DNA from: Rhodospirillales bacterium
Lineage (GTDB): Bacteria; Pseudomonadota; Alphaproteobacteria; Rhodospirillales; Casp-alpha2
DNA length: 64,000 nucleotides
Reading direction: 5' to 3'
Assembly (NCBI GenBank): GCA_017644185.1
Contig: JAEPMA010000009.1
Location: 1-64,000 of the forward strand
Within the stretch, counting starts at the first letter, position 1. Each line of letters opens with the position of its first letter. The translations under genes were made by a program, and so were the position numbers. This document shows, piece after piece, positions 18,741-27,122 of the stretch. The notes beneath the pieces were generated by a model. That model made no database searches, was not told where the DNA came from, and saw only the letters and a list, made by a program, of their open reading frames with translations.

Positions 18741-19009
18741 ACCCTCCCCTCTCCCTGGGGAGAGGGGGGCGCGCATTGCGCGCCGGGTGAGGGGCCCCTC
18801 ATCCTGTCCTTCTCCCGGTGGGAGAAGGAACCCTGCTTTAACGTCATCATTTGCTCATTTTCTCTCTCAGCTTCAATTGCCCCCTCACCTAATGATTGCC
18901 CCCTCACCTAGCCTCTCCCCCTGAAGGGGGAGAGGGATTTGAACGAGGATCGCCGATACAGGGTCCCTCTCCTCCATTATGGAGGAGAGGACAGGTGAGG
19001 AGGCTTTCA
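18741..19009. repeat. Intergenic repeat cluster (CCCTCTCC-type hairpins)
   Basis: The 349-bp gap between the secreted pair and the enoyl-CoA hydratase gene holds no gene. It contains several hairpin units: CTCCCCTCTCCCTGGGGAGAG, GCGCGCATTGCGCGC, TTCTCCCGGTGGGAGAA, a direct duplication of GCCCCCTCACCTA (near 18879 and 18898), CTCTCCCCCTGAAGGGGGAGAG, and CCTCTCCTCCATTATGGAGGAGAGG near 18965. The last unit nearly matches one at 8541-8567. At least some units probably act as transcript ends for the upstream gene. Confidence 0.72.
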
Positions 19010-19087
19010 TCCCCGCTGGCCCCCCGCGAACCCGTCCGCTAAACTCCGACTAAGGCAACAAGCCGCAGATTACTTGGGAGGAACCGG

Positions 19088-19906
19088 ATGCCCATCGCAT
19101 CACCGAACGATACCGTACGGCTGGATATCCAAGACGCCGTCGCCACCATCACCATCAATCGCCCGGACAGCCTGAACGCCATCAATGACGACGTCGTAAC
19201 GGCGCTGATCGAGATCACCGGCGAACTCAGAAAATCAAAAGATGTGCGCTGCGTGGTTTTAACCGGTGCCGGCGATCACTTCATGGCGGGGGGCGATGTT
19301 AAGCGCTTCAAACGCAAATTCGACGAGGTCGAAAGCGACGACGAGGCGCGCGAATGGTTCAATTCGATCCTGGGCCGCATCCACTATGTCGTGGACAATA
19401 TGTATAACCTGCCGATGCCGGTCATCTGCGCAGTCAAGGGCGCGGTCGCGGGCGCGGGGTTCAGCCTCATGCTGGGTTGCGACCTGGTGATCGCCAAGGA
19501 AGGCGGCGTCTTTACCCTCGCCTACTGTCATCTGGGCACCAGTCCTGACGGCGGTTCGACCTGGCACCTGCCGCGCACGCTCGGCATGAAGCGCGCGATG
19601 GAGATCGCATTGTTAGGCGACCGGTTCGGACCCGAAAAAGCGCTCGAATGGGGATTGATCAACAAGGTCGTGCCCGAAGCCGAGTTCGACGCCGAAGTCG
19701 CGAAACTGGCGAAACGCCTCGCCGCCGGGCCGACGGTGGCGTACGCGCGCACCAAGAAGTTGCTGTTGGAGAGTTCCGACAACGACATGGACACCCAACT
19801 AAGTCTTGAGACCGAGAACTTCGTCAACTGCGCCATGAGCAAGGATTTCAGAAAAGGCGTCACCGCCTTCGTCGAAAAACAGAAGCCGGACTTCACCGGC
19901 GAATAA
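19088..19906 (+). CDS. Enoyl-CoA hydratase/isomerase family protein
   Basis: The product has 272 residues with the crotonase core: VVLTGAGDHFMAGGDVKRFKR (first oxyanion NH), PVICAVKGAVAGAGFSLMLGCDLVIA (second), and a YCHLGTSPDGGSTWHLPR segment in place of the catalytic Glu loop. The Asp/Gly-rich form of that loop is like isomerase or thioesterase-type members rather than the standard hydratase. A GGGAGGAAC ribosome site precedes the ATG. It is 11 bp from an SDR gene and forms an operon with two SDR proteins. The group may process one CoA-linked intermediate, though no substrate is identified. Confidence 0.88.
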   Translation: MPIASPNDTVRLDIQDAVATITINRPDSLNAINDDVVTALIEITGELRKSKDVRCVVLTGAGDHFMAGGDVKRFKRKFDEVESDDEAREWFNSILGRIHYVVDNMYNLPMPVICAVKGAVAGAGFSLMLGCDLVIAKEGGVFTLAYCHLGTSPDGGSTWHLPRTLGMKRAMEIALLGDRFGPEKALEWGLINKVVPEAEFDAEVAKLAKRLAAGPTVAYARTKKLLLESSDNDMDTQLSLETENFVNCAMSKDFRKGVTAFVEKQKPDFTGE

Positions 19907-19917
19907 GGGGAGAACAC

Positions 19918-20673
19918 ATGAGCGAACAGAAACTCGCGGGCAAGGTCGCCCTCGTCACCGGCTCGGCCCGCAACATCGGCCGCGCCATCGCGCACCATCT
20001 GGCCGACGACGGTGCGGACATCGTCGTCAACGGGGTGTCGGACAAGGACGCGGTCGACACCGTCGTCAAAGAAATTCAGGCGAAGGGCCGCAAGGCCATC
20101 GGCTGCATGTTCAACGTCACCGACGCCGACGCAGTCAAGGCGGCGGCCGAGCGCGCCAAGGACGAACTGGGCGGGATCGATATCCTCGTCGTCAACGCCT
20201 CCGCGCGCGGTCAGGTGCCGTTTCTGGAGATGACGTTCGAACAGTTCCACAACGTCGTCGATATCTCGATCGACGGCACCTTCCACCTGGCGCAGGCGTG
20301 CATCCCGACGATGCAGGAAAAAGGCTGGGGCCGGATCGTCACCATTGGCGGCGTATCGTGGCACGTGGGCACGCCGACGCGCGTCCATAACCTGGTCGCA
20401 AAATCGGGGATTTCCGGCTTCACGCGAGGTCTCGCGGTCGAATTCGCCAAGGACGGCATTACCGCCAACAGCGTCTCGCCGGGCTTCATCGATACCGTAA
20501 GACCGGCGTCGGCAGGAGCGCTCCCCAACCGGCCGGTCAAGGCGCCGGTCGAGCGGATGGGCACGGTCGACGAGGTGGCGTCGATGGTGCACTACCTGTG
20601 CCTGCCTGAATCCGCCTATGTGAACGGCCAGATCATGCACGTGAACGGCGGCATGTACCTGGGCGGGAGCTGA
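19918..20673 (+). CDS. SDR-fold protein with altered catalytic motif, copy 1
   Basis: The product has 251 residues. The cofactor motif TGSARNIGRAIA, NVTDADA, and the VNASARG segment (normally NNAG) place it in classical short-chain dehydrogenases. The active-site region reads GGVSWHVGTPTRVHNLVAKSG. The Lys is present, but the position four before it, normally Tyr, is Asn, preceded by His. The closing CLPESAYVNGQIMHVNGG segment is normal. Loss of Tyr suggests a changed mechanism, possibly with the His as acid/base, or a non-redox role. It overlaps the next gene by one base (TGATG), and that gene encodes a paralogue with the same R-x-H-x-x-x-A-K arrangement. Confidence 0.88.
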   Translation: MSEQKLAGKVALVTGSARNIGRAIAHHLADDGADIVVNGVSDKDAVDTVVKEIQAKGRKAIGCMFNVTDADAVKAAAERAKDELGGIDILVVNASARGQVPFLEMTFEQFHNVVDISIDGTFHLAQACIPTMQEKGWGRIVTIGGVSWHVGTPTRVHNLVAKSGISGFTRGLAVEFAKDGITANSVSPGFIDTVRPASAGALPNRPVKAPVERMGTVDEVASMVHYLCLPESAYVNGQIMHVNGGMYLGGS

Positions 20674-21428
20674 TGACCGAAAAACCGTTATCGGGTCAGG
20701 TCGCGGTCGTTACCGGCGCGGCCAAGAACATCGGGCGTGAGATCGCCCTGATGCTGGCCGCCGACGGGGCGTCCCTGGTCATCAACGGAAAATCGGATAA
20801 AGCCGCCGCCGATGCGGTGGTGGCCCAGATCGAGAAAACGGGCGGCACTGCCATGGTTCATATGGCGGACGTCGCCGACCCGGATCAGGCTCAGGGTTTG
20901 ATCGAAGCCGCTACCGAAAAGTTCGGGCGGCTCGATATCCTCGTGATCAACGCCGGCATGCGGCGCCAGAATTCCATCGTCGACATTCCCTTAAGTGAGT
21001 GGCGGGAAGTCATGACGATGGATCTGGAATCGCCCTTCGTCCTCGCGAAGCACGCGCTCCCGCATATGCTGGAGAACGGTCACGGGCGTGTCGTCACGTT
21101 GGGGGGCACGAGCGCGCATACGGGGAATGTCGGCAGGGCGCACGTCGGCGCGGCCAAGATGGGTTTACTGTCCCTCACCCGCTCCATCGCGGTCGAGTTC
21201 GGACCGAATGGAGTGACCGCCAACATGGTGGCGCCGGGCCACATCGATACGGTCCGGGGCGAAGCCGCCGGCGAGCGATCCAAATCCGGCGCCGGGCGGC
21301 CTATTCAGCGTATGGGCAAGACGTCTGAAATCGCGGGCATGGTGCGCCATCTCTGTCGTCCCGAAGGCGCCTACATCACCGGACAGTGTATTCACGTCGA
21401 TGGCGGGATTTATCTGGGCGGGGCCTAG
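20673..21428 (+). CDS. SDR-fold protein with altered catalytic motif, copy 2
   Basis: The product has 251 residues, the same length as its upstream paralogue. The cofactor motif TGAAKNIGREIA, MADVADPDQ and VINAGMRRQ are in place. The active-site region reads GGTSAHTGNVGRAHVGAAKMG, with the Lys kept and Val in the Tyr position, again preceded by His. The substrate-loop region PGHIDTVRGEAAGER and the closing CRPEGAYITGQCIHVDGG are typical. Translation is coupled to the upstream SDR. The two may form a heteromer or act on successive intermediates; this is inference from equal length, overlap and shared motif changes. Confidence 0.88.
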   Translation: MTEKPLSGQVAVVTGAAKNIGREIALMLAADGASLVINGKSDKAAADAVVAQIEKTGGTAMVHMADVADPDQAQGLIEAATEKFGRLDILVINAGMRRQNSIVDIPLSEWREVMTMDLESPFVLAKHALPHMLENGHGRVVTLGGTSAHTGNVGRAHVGAAKMGLLSLTRSIAVEFGPNGVTANMVAPGHIDTVRGEAAGERSKSGAGRPIQRMGKTSEIAGMVRHLCRPEGAYITGQCIHVDGGIYLGGA

Positions 21429-21483
21429 CTCGCCAACATTGACGTCATCCCAAATGGCAGCGCACCTCATCACAAAGCTTCCA

Positions 21484-21606
21484 CCGTCATCCCAAACTTG
21501 ATTTGGGATCTATAGCATATGGGCCCTGAATCAAGTTCAGGGCGACGGCATCTTAATGCGGGTCTGTCATTACTCGTGGTTTCGCCGCCTCGCCCGGGGT
21601 GACGGG
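21484..21606. repeat. Intergenic palindromic repeats
   Basis: A GTCATCCCAAACTTGATTTGGGAT hairpin is followed at 21519-21548 by a 30-bp stretch identical to 8449-8478 (contains GGGCCCTGAATCAAGTTCAG), and then by a unit ending CCCGGGGTGACGGGG. They lie between convergent genes (SDR copy 2 and the small exported protein) and may double as transcript ends. Confidence 0.7.
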
Positions 21607-21614
21607 GTTCTTTT

Positions 21615-21854
21615 CTAACTTCCCGGGCCCAGCATCTGCTGAAGAATTTCCATCACCGCCTGCTCGTTGCCGGTCTTGAGGTCTTCCTCACGCTCGTACT
21701 TGTCGCCGAAACACGCGTCATGCTGGCCGTAGCCGCGGTCGACGGGTTTCGTGGATTGCTGCAATGCCGGCTCTTGCTCGGCGGCGAGCGCCACCGAAGG
21801 GAGCGCGGTCAACGCGGCAATCGTCATGACGAAAATTATCCGGGGCACGTCCAT
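21615..21854 (-). CDS. Small exported protein of unknown function
   Basis: The product has 79 residues. It begins MDVPRIIF followed by a hydrophobic core and VALA before AEQEPA, a convincing signal peptide. The mature part of about 55 residues has one Cys (HDACFGDKYE), a charged middle and a closing QAVMEILQQMLGPGS. A GATGAGGAGGCTAC ribosome site sits inside the end of the M81 peptidase gene, and the two frames overlap by 19 bases, supporting this start over an internal ATG at 21827. It is the last gene of the minus-strand block. No family is recognised. Confidence 0.7.
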   Translation of the reverse strand: MDVPRIIFVMTIAALTALPSVALAAEQEPALQQSTKPVDRGYGQHDACFGDKYEREEDLKTGNEQAVMEILQQMLGPGS

Positions 21855-23356
21855 GTAGCCTCCTCATCGAGAGGATACACCGGTCGGATCAAGTCCTTCC
21901 AATTGAAATTGTTGAGGACGGGCGACGTCAGCCCCGGGCAGTCGATCTCGTAGACGTTCTCGGGCTTGAAGAACTCGTCGAACCCGGCCCTGAAGTGGCC
22001 GCGCGATTTAACCACGACGGTCCTGAGATCGGCGATATCGAGGCCGAACTGCTCGATCATCATCGGGTCGGCACACTGTTTTCTGTTCGACGCGACGCCG
22101 ATCAGGACCCCACCGCATTTGAGAAGCGCGCACGGCCCAAGCTCGATCGAACGCCCCTTCAACAGACCACGCCGGCCGACGAACGAGCCATCGGTCAGTT
22201 TCTCTATCGTCACATGGAGGTGTAGCGGGTCGTCGAACTCGGTCTTGGGGGTTTCGTTGAACGTGACGTCGATGGACGCGCCCTCGCCCGCTTCGTGCGC
22301 CTTTTTGGCGACGGCCGGATCGATCAGCAGGCCGATGAACGCACCCTCGACACCGGCGTCGGTAAACGATTTGGTGACGAAGGTGGTCACACCCGACCCG
22401 CCACCGCCCGGGTTGTCGGCGCAGTCCGCCATGATGCACGCCGTCAGGGTCGGATCGCGGCCCAGTTCGGCGGCGAGATCGGTGGCGCGGGAAAGCGGCG
22501 TCAGTTCCTTTTTAAATCTTTCGCGGTCGTCCCAGGCACGCTTGGCGATGTCTTCGGCGAGCTTCTTGCCGGGTTTGGCATCGTTCCGGGAGGTCACGAG
22601 AACCGACATCCCGCATTTCGGGCTGTCGGAATAGATGAAGCCGGCGGTGACCGAGACGTTGAGGATGTCGTCGCCGATCTTCGTCTGGCCGTAATTGATC
22701 AGGTCGGCATACGGCCCCTGGGCGGTCAGCAGCGTCACCGTGGGGGCGGCGATCGGCACCTTGATAAAATGCTGGTGCGGCGTCATCCCCTCCCACATCT
22801 CATTCATGATGTTCGCGGCCTCGGCGGCGCGCTCACGCTGATCGACATGGGGGTTCGTCAGATACGCCACCAGCACATCGGTCAACGTCGCCATCGGCTC
22901 CGACACGTTGGCGTGAAGATCGAGTGTGGCGATCAGGGGGACCCCGTGGCCGACCACGTCGCGAACCATCGCGTAGACCCTGGCATCGGGATCGAAATCA
23001 CCCGTCGCCCTCATCGCGCCGTGGCTCGCCACATATACACCGTCCAGTTCGCCCGCGGCGCGCAGATACCCCTCCATCAGTTTCAACGTCGACATGAAGA
23101 AATCCTGGTCGATCGAGCCCCCCGGCTCGGCGTCGGCGGCGACGATGGGCACGAGTTCCCAGTCGACACCCAGCCTGTTCATCTCGTTCGAAAACCCGAC
23201 GATCTCGGACGGCAGTTTGGGGGCGTCTTTTTCAAGTTCCCGCGTGATCTCATCACCCTGAAGATAGCAGCGCTTGCGGTAATCGGCCTCGGTCGTGGCC
23301 GGCGAGAAGTTGTTGCTTTCCAGCATGAAGGCCAGGATGGCGACACGTTTGGTCAT
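21836..23356 (-). CDS. M81 family metallopeptidase (microcystinase MlrC-like)
   Basis: The product has 506 residues, the MlrC/M81 length. The N-terminal VAILAFMLESNNFSP segment, VYVASHGAMRATG, the probable metal-binding pair in TLDLHANVS, and the following NPHVDQRERAAE are hallmarks. A second half carrying DCADNPGGGGSG matches the family C-terminal domain. Known members cut small linear peptides or amide bonds, including the last step of microcystin breakdown. It lies downstream of a peptide-type ABC importer on the same strand, separated by a terminator-like hairpin, so intracellular hydrolysis of imported peptides or amides is a reasonable inference. Confidence 0.9.
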   Translation of the reverse strand: MTKRVAILAFMLESNNFSPATTEADYRKRCYLQGDEITRELEKDAPKLPSEIVGFSNEMNRLGVDWELVPIVAADAEPGGSIDQDFFMSTLKLMEGYLRAAGELDGVYVASHGAMRATGDFDPDARVYAMVRDVVGHGVPLIATLDLHANVSEPMATLTDVLVAYLTNPHVDQRERAAEAANIMNEMWEGMTPHQHFIKVPIAAPTVTLLTAQGPYADLINYGQTKIGDDILNVSVTAGFIYSDSPKCGMSVLVTSRNDAKPGKKLAEDIAKRAWDDRERFKKELTPLSRATDLAAELGRDPTLTACIMADCADNPGGGGSGVTTFVTKSFTDAGVEGAFIGLLIDPAVAKKAHEAGEGASIDVTFNETPKTEFDDPLHLHVTIEKLTDGSFVGRRGLLKGRSIELGPCALLKCGGVLIGVASNRKQCADPMMIEQFGLDIADLRTVVVKSRGHFRAGFDEFFKPENVYEIDCPGLTSPVLNNFNWKDLIRPVYPLDEEATWTCPG

Positions 23357-23398
23357 GGTTGTCTTCCCTCGAATTCAGAAAGGGCCTCGAAATGAAAA

Positions 23399-23424
23399 GG
23401 GGCACCCTGCGGACAAGGTGCCCC
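23399..23424 (-). terminator. Probable intrinsic terminator after the ABC permease gene
   Basis: Read on the minus strand, GGGGCACC pairs with GGTGCCCC across a 10-nt loop, and the hairpin is followed by TTTTCATTTC. It lies 22 bp after the dppC-like stop and 43 bp before the M81 start, so it should end or attenuate the importer transcript before the peptidase gene. Confidence 0.7.
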
Positions 23425-23446
23425 TGAACATGAATGTTACGCCGGA

Positions 23447-24349
23447 TCAGCGCGAACGCAATCTCGGATCCAGCGTATCGCGAACCGCATCGCCGAACAG
23501 GTTGAACCCGAACACGGCGAGCGAGATGGCAACACCCGGCCAGATCGCGACCCAAGGTGCGCTTTCCGCGTACTCTTCCGCACCGCCCTGCAGCATCAGG
23601 CCCCAGGCCGGCGTCGGCTCCTGCACGCCCATGCCGAGATACGACAGCGACGCTTCGAGCAGGATCGCCTGACCGACAAACGCGGTGAACAGGATCAGGA
23701 ACGGCGCCATCACGTTCGGCGCCATGTGGCGCAGAATGATACGCGCATGGCCGAAGCCGAGCGCACGGGCCGCATCCACGTACGGGATTTCACGGATCGC
23801 CAACGCGTTGGACCGCACCACCCGCGCGCATTGCGGGATGAACGGGATGGTGATCGCGATAATCACGTTCTGCGTCCCCGTCCCCAGCGTGGCAACAACG
23901 GCCAGCGCCAGAATGATCAGCGGGAACGCCATGAAGACGTCCATGATGCGCTGGAAGATCAGATCGAACATGCCGCCGAAGTAAGCGGACGCAACCCCCA
24001 GCACGAGGCCGAACACGGCGCCGATGGTCGCCGCCGCGAAGCCAACGAACAACGCCGTCCTGGCCCCATAGAGAATGCGGGTAAAGATATCGCGGCCGAA
24101 CTGGTCGGTCCCGAGAATATAGTCCGCACCCGGCGGGGTCAGCATGTTCGCGAAGTCGTTGTACTCCGGATGATAAGGCGTCAGCCATGGGGCGAAGATC
24201 GCCGCGAAGATCATCAGGATAACGACCGCAAGCCCGGCCACGCCGACCGGCTGCTTACGCGCCATCGTTTTGGCTTTTTGCAAAAACGGCGTCTTGTCGG
24301 TGAGGTCTTCGACCTGTGCTTCGATTGCCGATTCACTAACTGTGGTCAT
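23447..24349 (-). CDS. ABC transporter permease, DppC/OppC type
   Basis: The product has 300 residues. A cytoplasmic N-terminus is followed by a membrane segment (VAGLAVVILMIFAAIFAPWL), the OppC N-terminal hallmark LGTDQFGRDIFTRILYGAR, and five further membrane segments. The coupling-helix EAA-like loop reads DAARALGFGHARIILRHMAPN. The C-terminus LFGDAVRDTLDPRLRSR is standard for the family. It starts 12 bp after the DppB-like gene. With that protein it would form the membrane channel of a peptide or small-molecule importer. Confidence 0.93.
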   Translation of the reverse strand: MTTVSESAIEAQVEDLTDKTPFLQKAKTMARKQPVGVAGLAVVILMIFAAIFAPWLTPYHPEYNDFANMLTPPGADYILGTDQFGRDIFTRILYGARTALFVGFAAATIGAVFGLVLGVASAYFGGMFDLIFQRIMDVFMAFPLIILALAVVATLGTGTQNVIIAITIPFIPQCARVVRSNALAIREIPYVDAARALGFGHARIILRHMAPNVMAPFLILFTAFVGQAILLEASLSYLGMGVQEPTPAWGLMLQGGAEEYAESAPWVAIWPGVAISLAVFGFNLFGDAVRDTLDPRLRSR

Positions 24350-24361
24350 TTTATTTCACCC

Positions 24362-25333
24362 TTAGCTGTAGCGAATACGCGGGTCGAGCCACGCGTAAGC
24401 AAGGTCGATGAGGAAGTTGGTGATCACGAAGATCAACACCACCAGCATCACCAGCGCCTGCGTCATCGCGTAGTCGTGGTTTGTCACGCTTTCCACGAAC
24501 AGCTTACCCAGACCGTTCAGGTTGAACACCTGCTCGGTCACGACAAGGCCACCCATGAGGAACGCGAACTCGATACCGATGATGGTCACAACCGGCAGCA
24601 TCGAGTTCTTGAGCGCGTGACGGTTGATGACGATCTTCTCGACCAGGCCCTTGGCGCGCGCGGTCCGGATATAGTCCTCACGAAGAACTTCCAGCAACGC
24701 CGAACGCGTCATACGGGTGGCAACGGCCGAATAGCGGTAGCCTGTCGCCACGGCGGGCCAGATCAACTGTGAAATGTTGTGAACCGGATCGACCCAGATC
24801 GGTTTGTACTCGATCGGTGGCATCCATGGTATGCCGGTCATCTCTTGTGTGACGATCAGCAATCCGAGAATGATCATGATACCGAGCCAGAACGAGGGGA
24901 TGGCGATCCCGGCGATCGAGAACGCGCGAACGGCGTAATCGAGCCATGTATCCTGTTTGATGGCGGAAATGGCGCCCAGTGGTATCGCGATCACCGTCGC
25001 CACGATTGTCGCCATGATGGCAACCTGTAGCGAAAGCTGAAAACGTAGACCGATCTCTTCGGTGATCGGTTTGCCCGACCACATCGAGTCGCCCAGATCG
25101 AAGGTGAAGAAGCCGAACATGAAATCGGCAAACTGGACAAGTATCGGTCGATCGATGCCCAGATCCTTACGGCAGATATCAATCTGCTCCTGGTCGACGT
25201 AGAGGCCCGTACCGGCAAAGCGCAGTTCGCACACATCCCCCGGAATAAGGCGCATGAGGAAGAACACGAGAATCCCGGCACCGATCAGCGTCGGAATCAT
25301 CAGGAGCACGCGTTTTAGAATATACTTAGACAT
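24362..25333 (-). CDS. ABC transporter permease, DppB/OppB type
   Basis: The product has 323 residues. The N-terminal MSKYILKRVLLMIPTLIG and LMRLIPGDVC segments are typical of DppB. Six membrane segments are apparent, with the coupling loop YIRTARAKGLVEKIVINRHALKN (EAA-like motif). The C-terminus ends NFLIDLAYAWLDPRIRYS. It sits between the binding-protein gene, from which it is separated by a strong GC hairpin, and its partner permease. The gene order ATPase, ATPase, binding protein, DppB, DppC places the binding protein third rather than first. Confidence 0.93.
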   Translation of the reverse strand: MSKYILKRVLLMIPTLIGAGILVFFLMRLIPGDVCELRFAGTGLYVDQEQIDICRKDLGIDRPILVQFADFMFGFFTFDLGDSMWSGKPITEEIGLRFQLSLQVAIMATIVATVIAIPLGAISAIKQDTWLDYAVRAFSIAGIAIPSFWLGIMIILGLLIVTQEMTGIPWMPPIEYKPIWVDPVHNISQLIWPAVATGYRYSAVATRMTRSALLEVLREDYIRTARAKGLVEKIVINRHALKNSMLPVVTIIGIEFAFLMGGLVVTEQVFNLNGLGKLFVESVTNHDYAMTQALVMLVVLIFVITNFLIDLAYAWLDPRIRYS

Positions 25334-25383
25334 GAGTGCCCAACCGTATTTCCCAAAGTTACATTATTGTTGTTGATCGGATA

Positions 25384-25413
25384 CCCGCCCGCCGCTTTCG
25401 CGCGGCGGGCGGG
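25384..25413 (-). terminator. GC-rich hairpin between binding-protein and permease genes
   Basis: A perfect 12-bp stem (CCCGCCCGCCGC with GCGGCGGGCGGG) has a 6-nt loop. It lies 23 bp after the binding-protein stop on the minus strand. No U-tract follows, so it is more likely a partial terminator or 3' RNA stabiliser that raises the amount of binding protein over permease. Confidence 0.7.
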
Positions 25414-25435
25414 TCCGATAAGTTCGCTTACGCGA

Positions 25436-27046
25436 TTACTTGTCCAACCACACCTGATCGAGGTGCTGTGCCAAGTAGTGCGACGGCGCGATCTTCCAAC
25501 CCTTCACATAGGAACGGTACGGATTGATCTTGTACCACCACAGCGTGATGATACCGCTTGCTTCGTCGCTGAGCGCACGGGTTTCGTAGTCACGAACCAG
25601 TTTGCGGAGCGTATCTTTGTCGCCCTCTTTTTCGATCTTTGCATAGATCGCTTCCAGTTCGGGATCTTCGAAGTCCGCGTAGTTGTTGCCGGCGGAACCA
25701 AGGAACTTGGTCATGTCGGCGATCGGGTTAATGACCGACTGGCAGTTAAAGTCAGCCGAGACGTCGAAGTCTTTTTTCTTACGAAGCGTGTCGTAGAACG
25801 GACCCGACGGCTGCACACGCTGCTGCGTGTCGATACCGACTTTCCGCCACTGGTCAACGAGCCACGTGCCCACGACCTTGTACGGCTGGTCAACGCCACG
25901 GTTCGAGAAGTTGATCTTCAGGTCCGAGTGACCGGCGTCGGCGAGGAGTTTCTTGGCTTCGGCGCGCGAAGCTTCGGTGTCCTCGTAGTAGCCTTTCAGC
26001 TTGAGCAGTTCTTCCTTCGTCGCCGCAAGCGGGTGGTTCGGGAAGATCACGCCGCCGACCGTTTTAACGATCGCGATCTGCGACAGATACTTGGAACCGC
26101 CCCAACGATCGATCGAAAGGGTCAGAGCCTGACGGACACGTTTGTCGTCGAACGGCTTGGACTTCTGGTTCGGCGTAGCAAGAAGCACGCAGTTCCAGTC
26201 GCTTTCCTGAACCGTGATCTTGTCGCCCAACGCTTTGACAAGGTCGTCACGAGCTTTCGGCGGGAAGCCGCGGAACTCGATCGCAGCACGGTCGCCACGG
26301 ATAGCCTGAAGACGAACGGCCATCTTCGGCGCCGCAATGGCCTTGAAGCCATCCAGATACGGACGACCTTCGAAGTGATAGCCATCGTATTTGACACCTT
26401 CGACGAAAGCACCCGGCTGATACTGAACGAACTTGAACGGACCCGTGCCGTTCACGTTTGCCTTGTGCCATTCGTAACCGTGCTCATCCAGGTCCTTCTT
26501 GGAATAGATGAAGTTGAACGGCGTAGCGAGGGCCGGAATGAACGAAGCCGTCGGGAACTTGAGTTTGAAAACGATCGTGTGATCGTCCGGCGTCGTGATC
26601 GATTCAACCGCACGGAAGAACGCTTTACGCGCGGAAGGAACACCCTCCGGCGGGAAAACGATCTTGTCCATGGTCGCCTTGGCGTCAGCCGAGGTGAACG
26701 GCGTACCGTCGTGGAACTTCACACCTTGCTTAAGCTTGAAGGTGTACTTGGTGCCGCCTTCCGTGGGCTCCGGCACATCACCTACGCAAAGGTCGCACTC
26801 GAAGTCCGTCGGATCGGACGGGTTCTGCGGATTCACGCGAATGATCAGGCTGTAGAACGGCCGGATCGGGTGAATCATACCAAAGGTCGTTTCCTGGTGA
26901 CCGTCAAACGACGGAATGTTGGAACCGACCACGAAGTTCAGAACACCACCCGATTTGGGCGTCTGAGCCTTCGCTGCACCCGCACCTGCGGCAAGGCCGA
27001 GGCCAACCGCAGCAGCGAGAGCGAGTCTCCCAGTTTGTTTGAGCAT
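25436..27046 (-). CDS. ABC transporter substrate-binding protein, family 5 (peptide/nickel type)
   Basis: The product has 536 residues. A signal peptide is clear (MLKQTGRLALAAAVG... ending GAAKA before QTPKSGG). The SBP family 5 signature region PTEGGTKYTFKLKQGVKFHDGTPF is present, followed by DDHTIVFKLKFPTASFIPAL and the C-terminal LWWYKINPYRSYVKGW. The ATG at 27046 follows a GGAAGGAGACATCTA ribosome site; an earlier ATG at 27097 would place extra residues before the signal peptide. In this family ligands range from di- and oligopeptides to opines and sugars. No binding-site motif fixes the ligand. Confidence 0.93.
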   Translation of the reverse strand: MLKQTGRLALAAAVGLGLAAGAGAAKAQTPKSGGVLNFVVGSNIPSFDGHQETTFGMIHPIRPFYSLIIRVNPQNPSDPTDFECDLCVGDVPEPTEGGTKYTFKLKQGVKFHDGTPFTSADAKATMDKIVFPPEGVPSARKAFFRAVESITTPDDHTIVFKLKFPTASFIPALATPFNFIYSKKDLDEHGYEWHKANVNGTGPFKFVQYQPGAFVEGVKYDGYHFEGRPYLDGFKAIAAPKMAVRLQAIRGDRAAIEFRGFPPKARDDLVKALGDKITVQESDWNCVLLATPNQKSKPFDDKRVRQALTLSIDRWGGSKYLSQIAIVKTVGGVIFPNHPLAATKEELLKLKGYYEDTEASRAEAKKLLADAGHSDLKINFSNRGVDQPYKVVGTWLVDQWRKVGIDTQQRVQPSGPFYDTLRKKKDFDVSADFNCQSVINPIADMTKFLGSAGNNYADFEDPELEAIYAKIEKEGDKDTLRKLVRDYETRALSDEASGIITLWWYKINPYRSYVKGWKIAPSHYLAQHLDQVWLDK

Positions 27047-27122
27047 TAGATGTCTCCTTCCCTGAAATGAAGAATTGACGGGATTACCCCACGTCATGTG
27101 TCACGCCATGCCCGCGGCGTGC

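Noticed and set aside
25367-27049. 560-codon plus-strand frame
   Set aside because: It is antisense to the substrate-binding protein gene, which has a signal peptide and family motifs.
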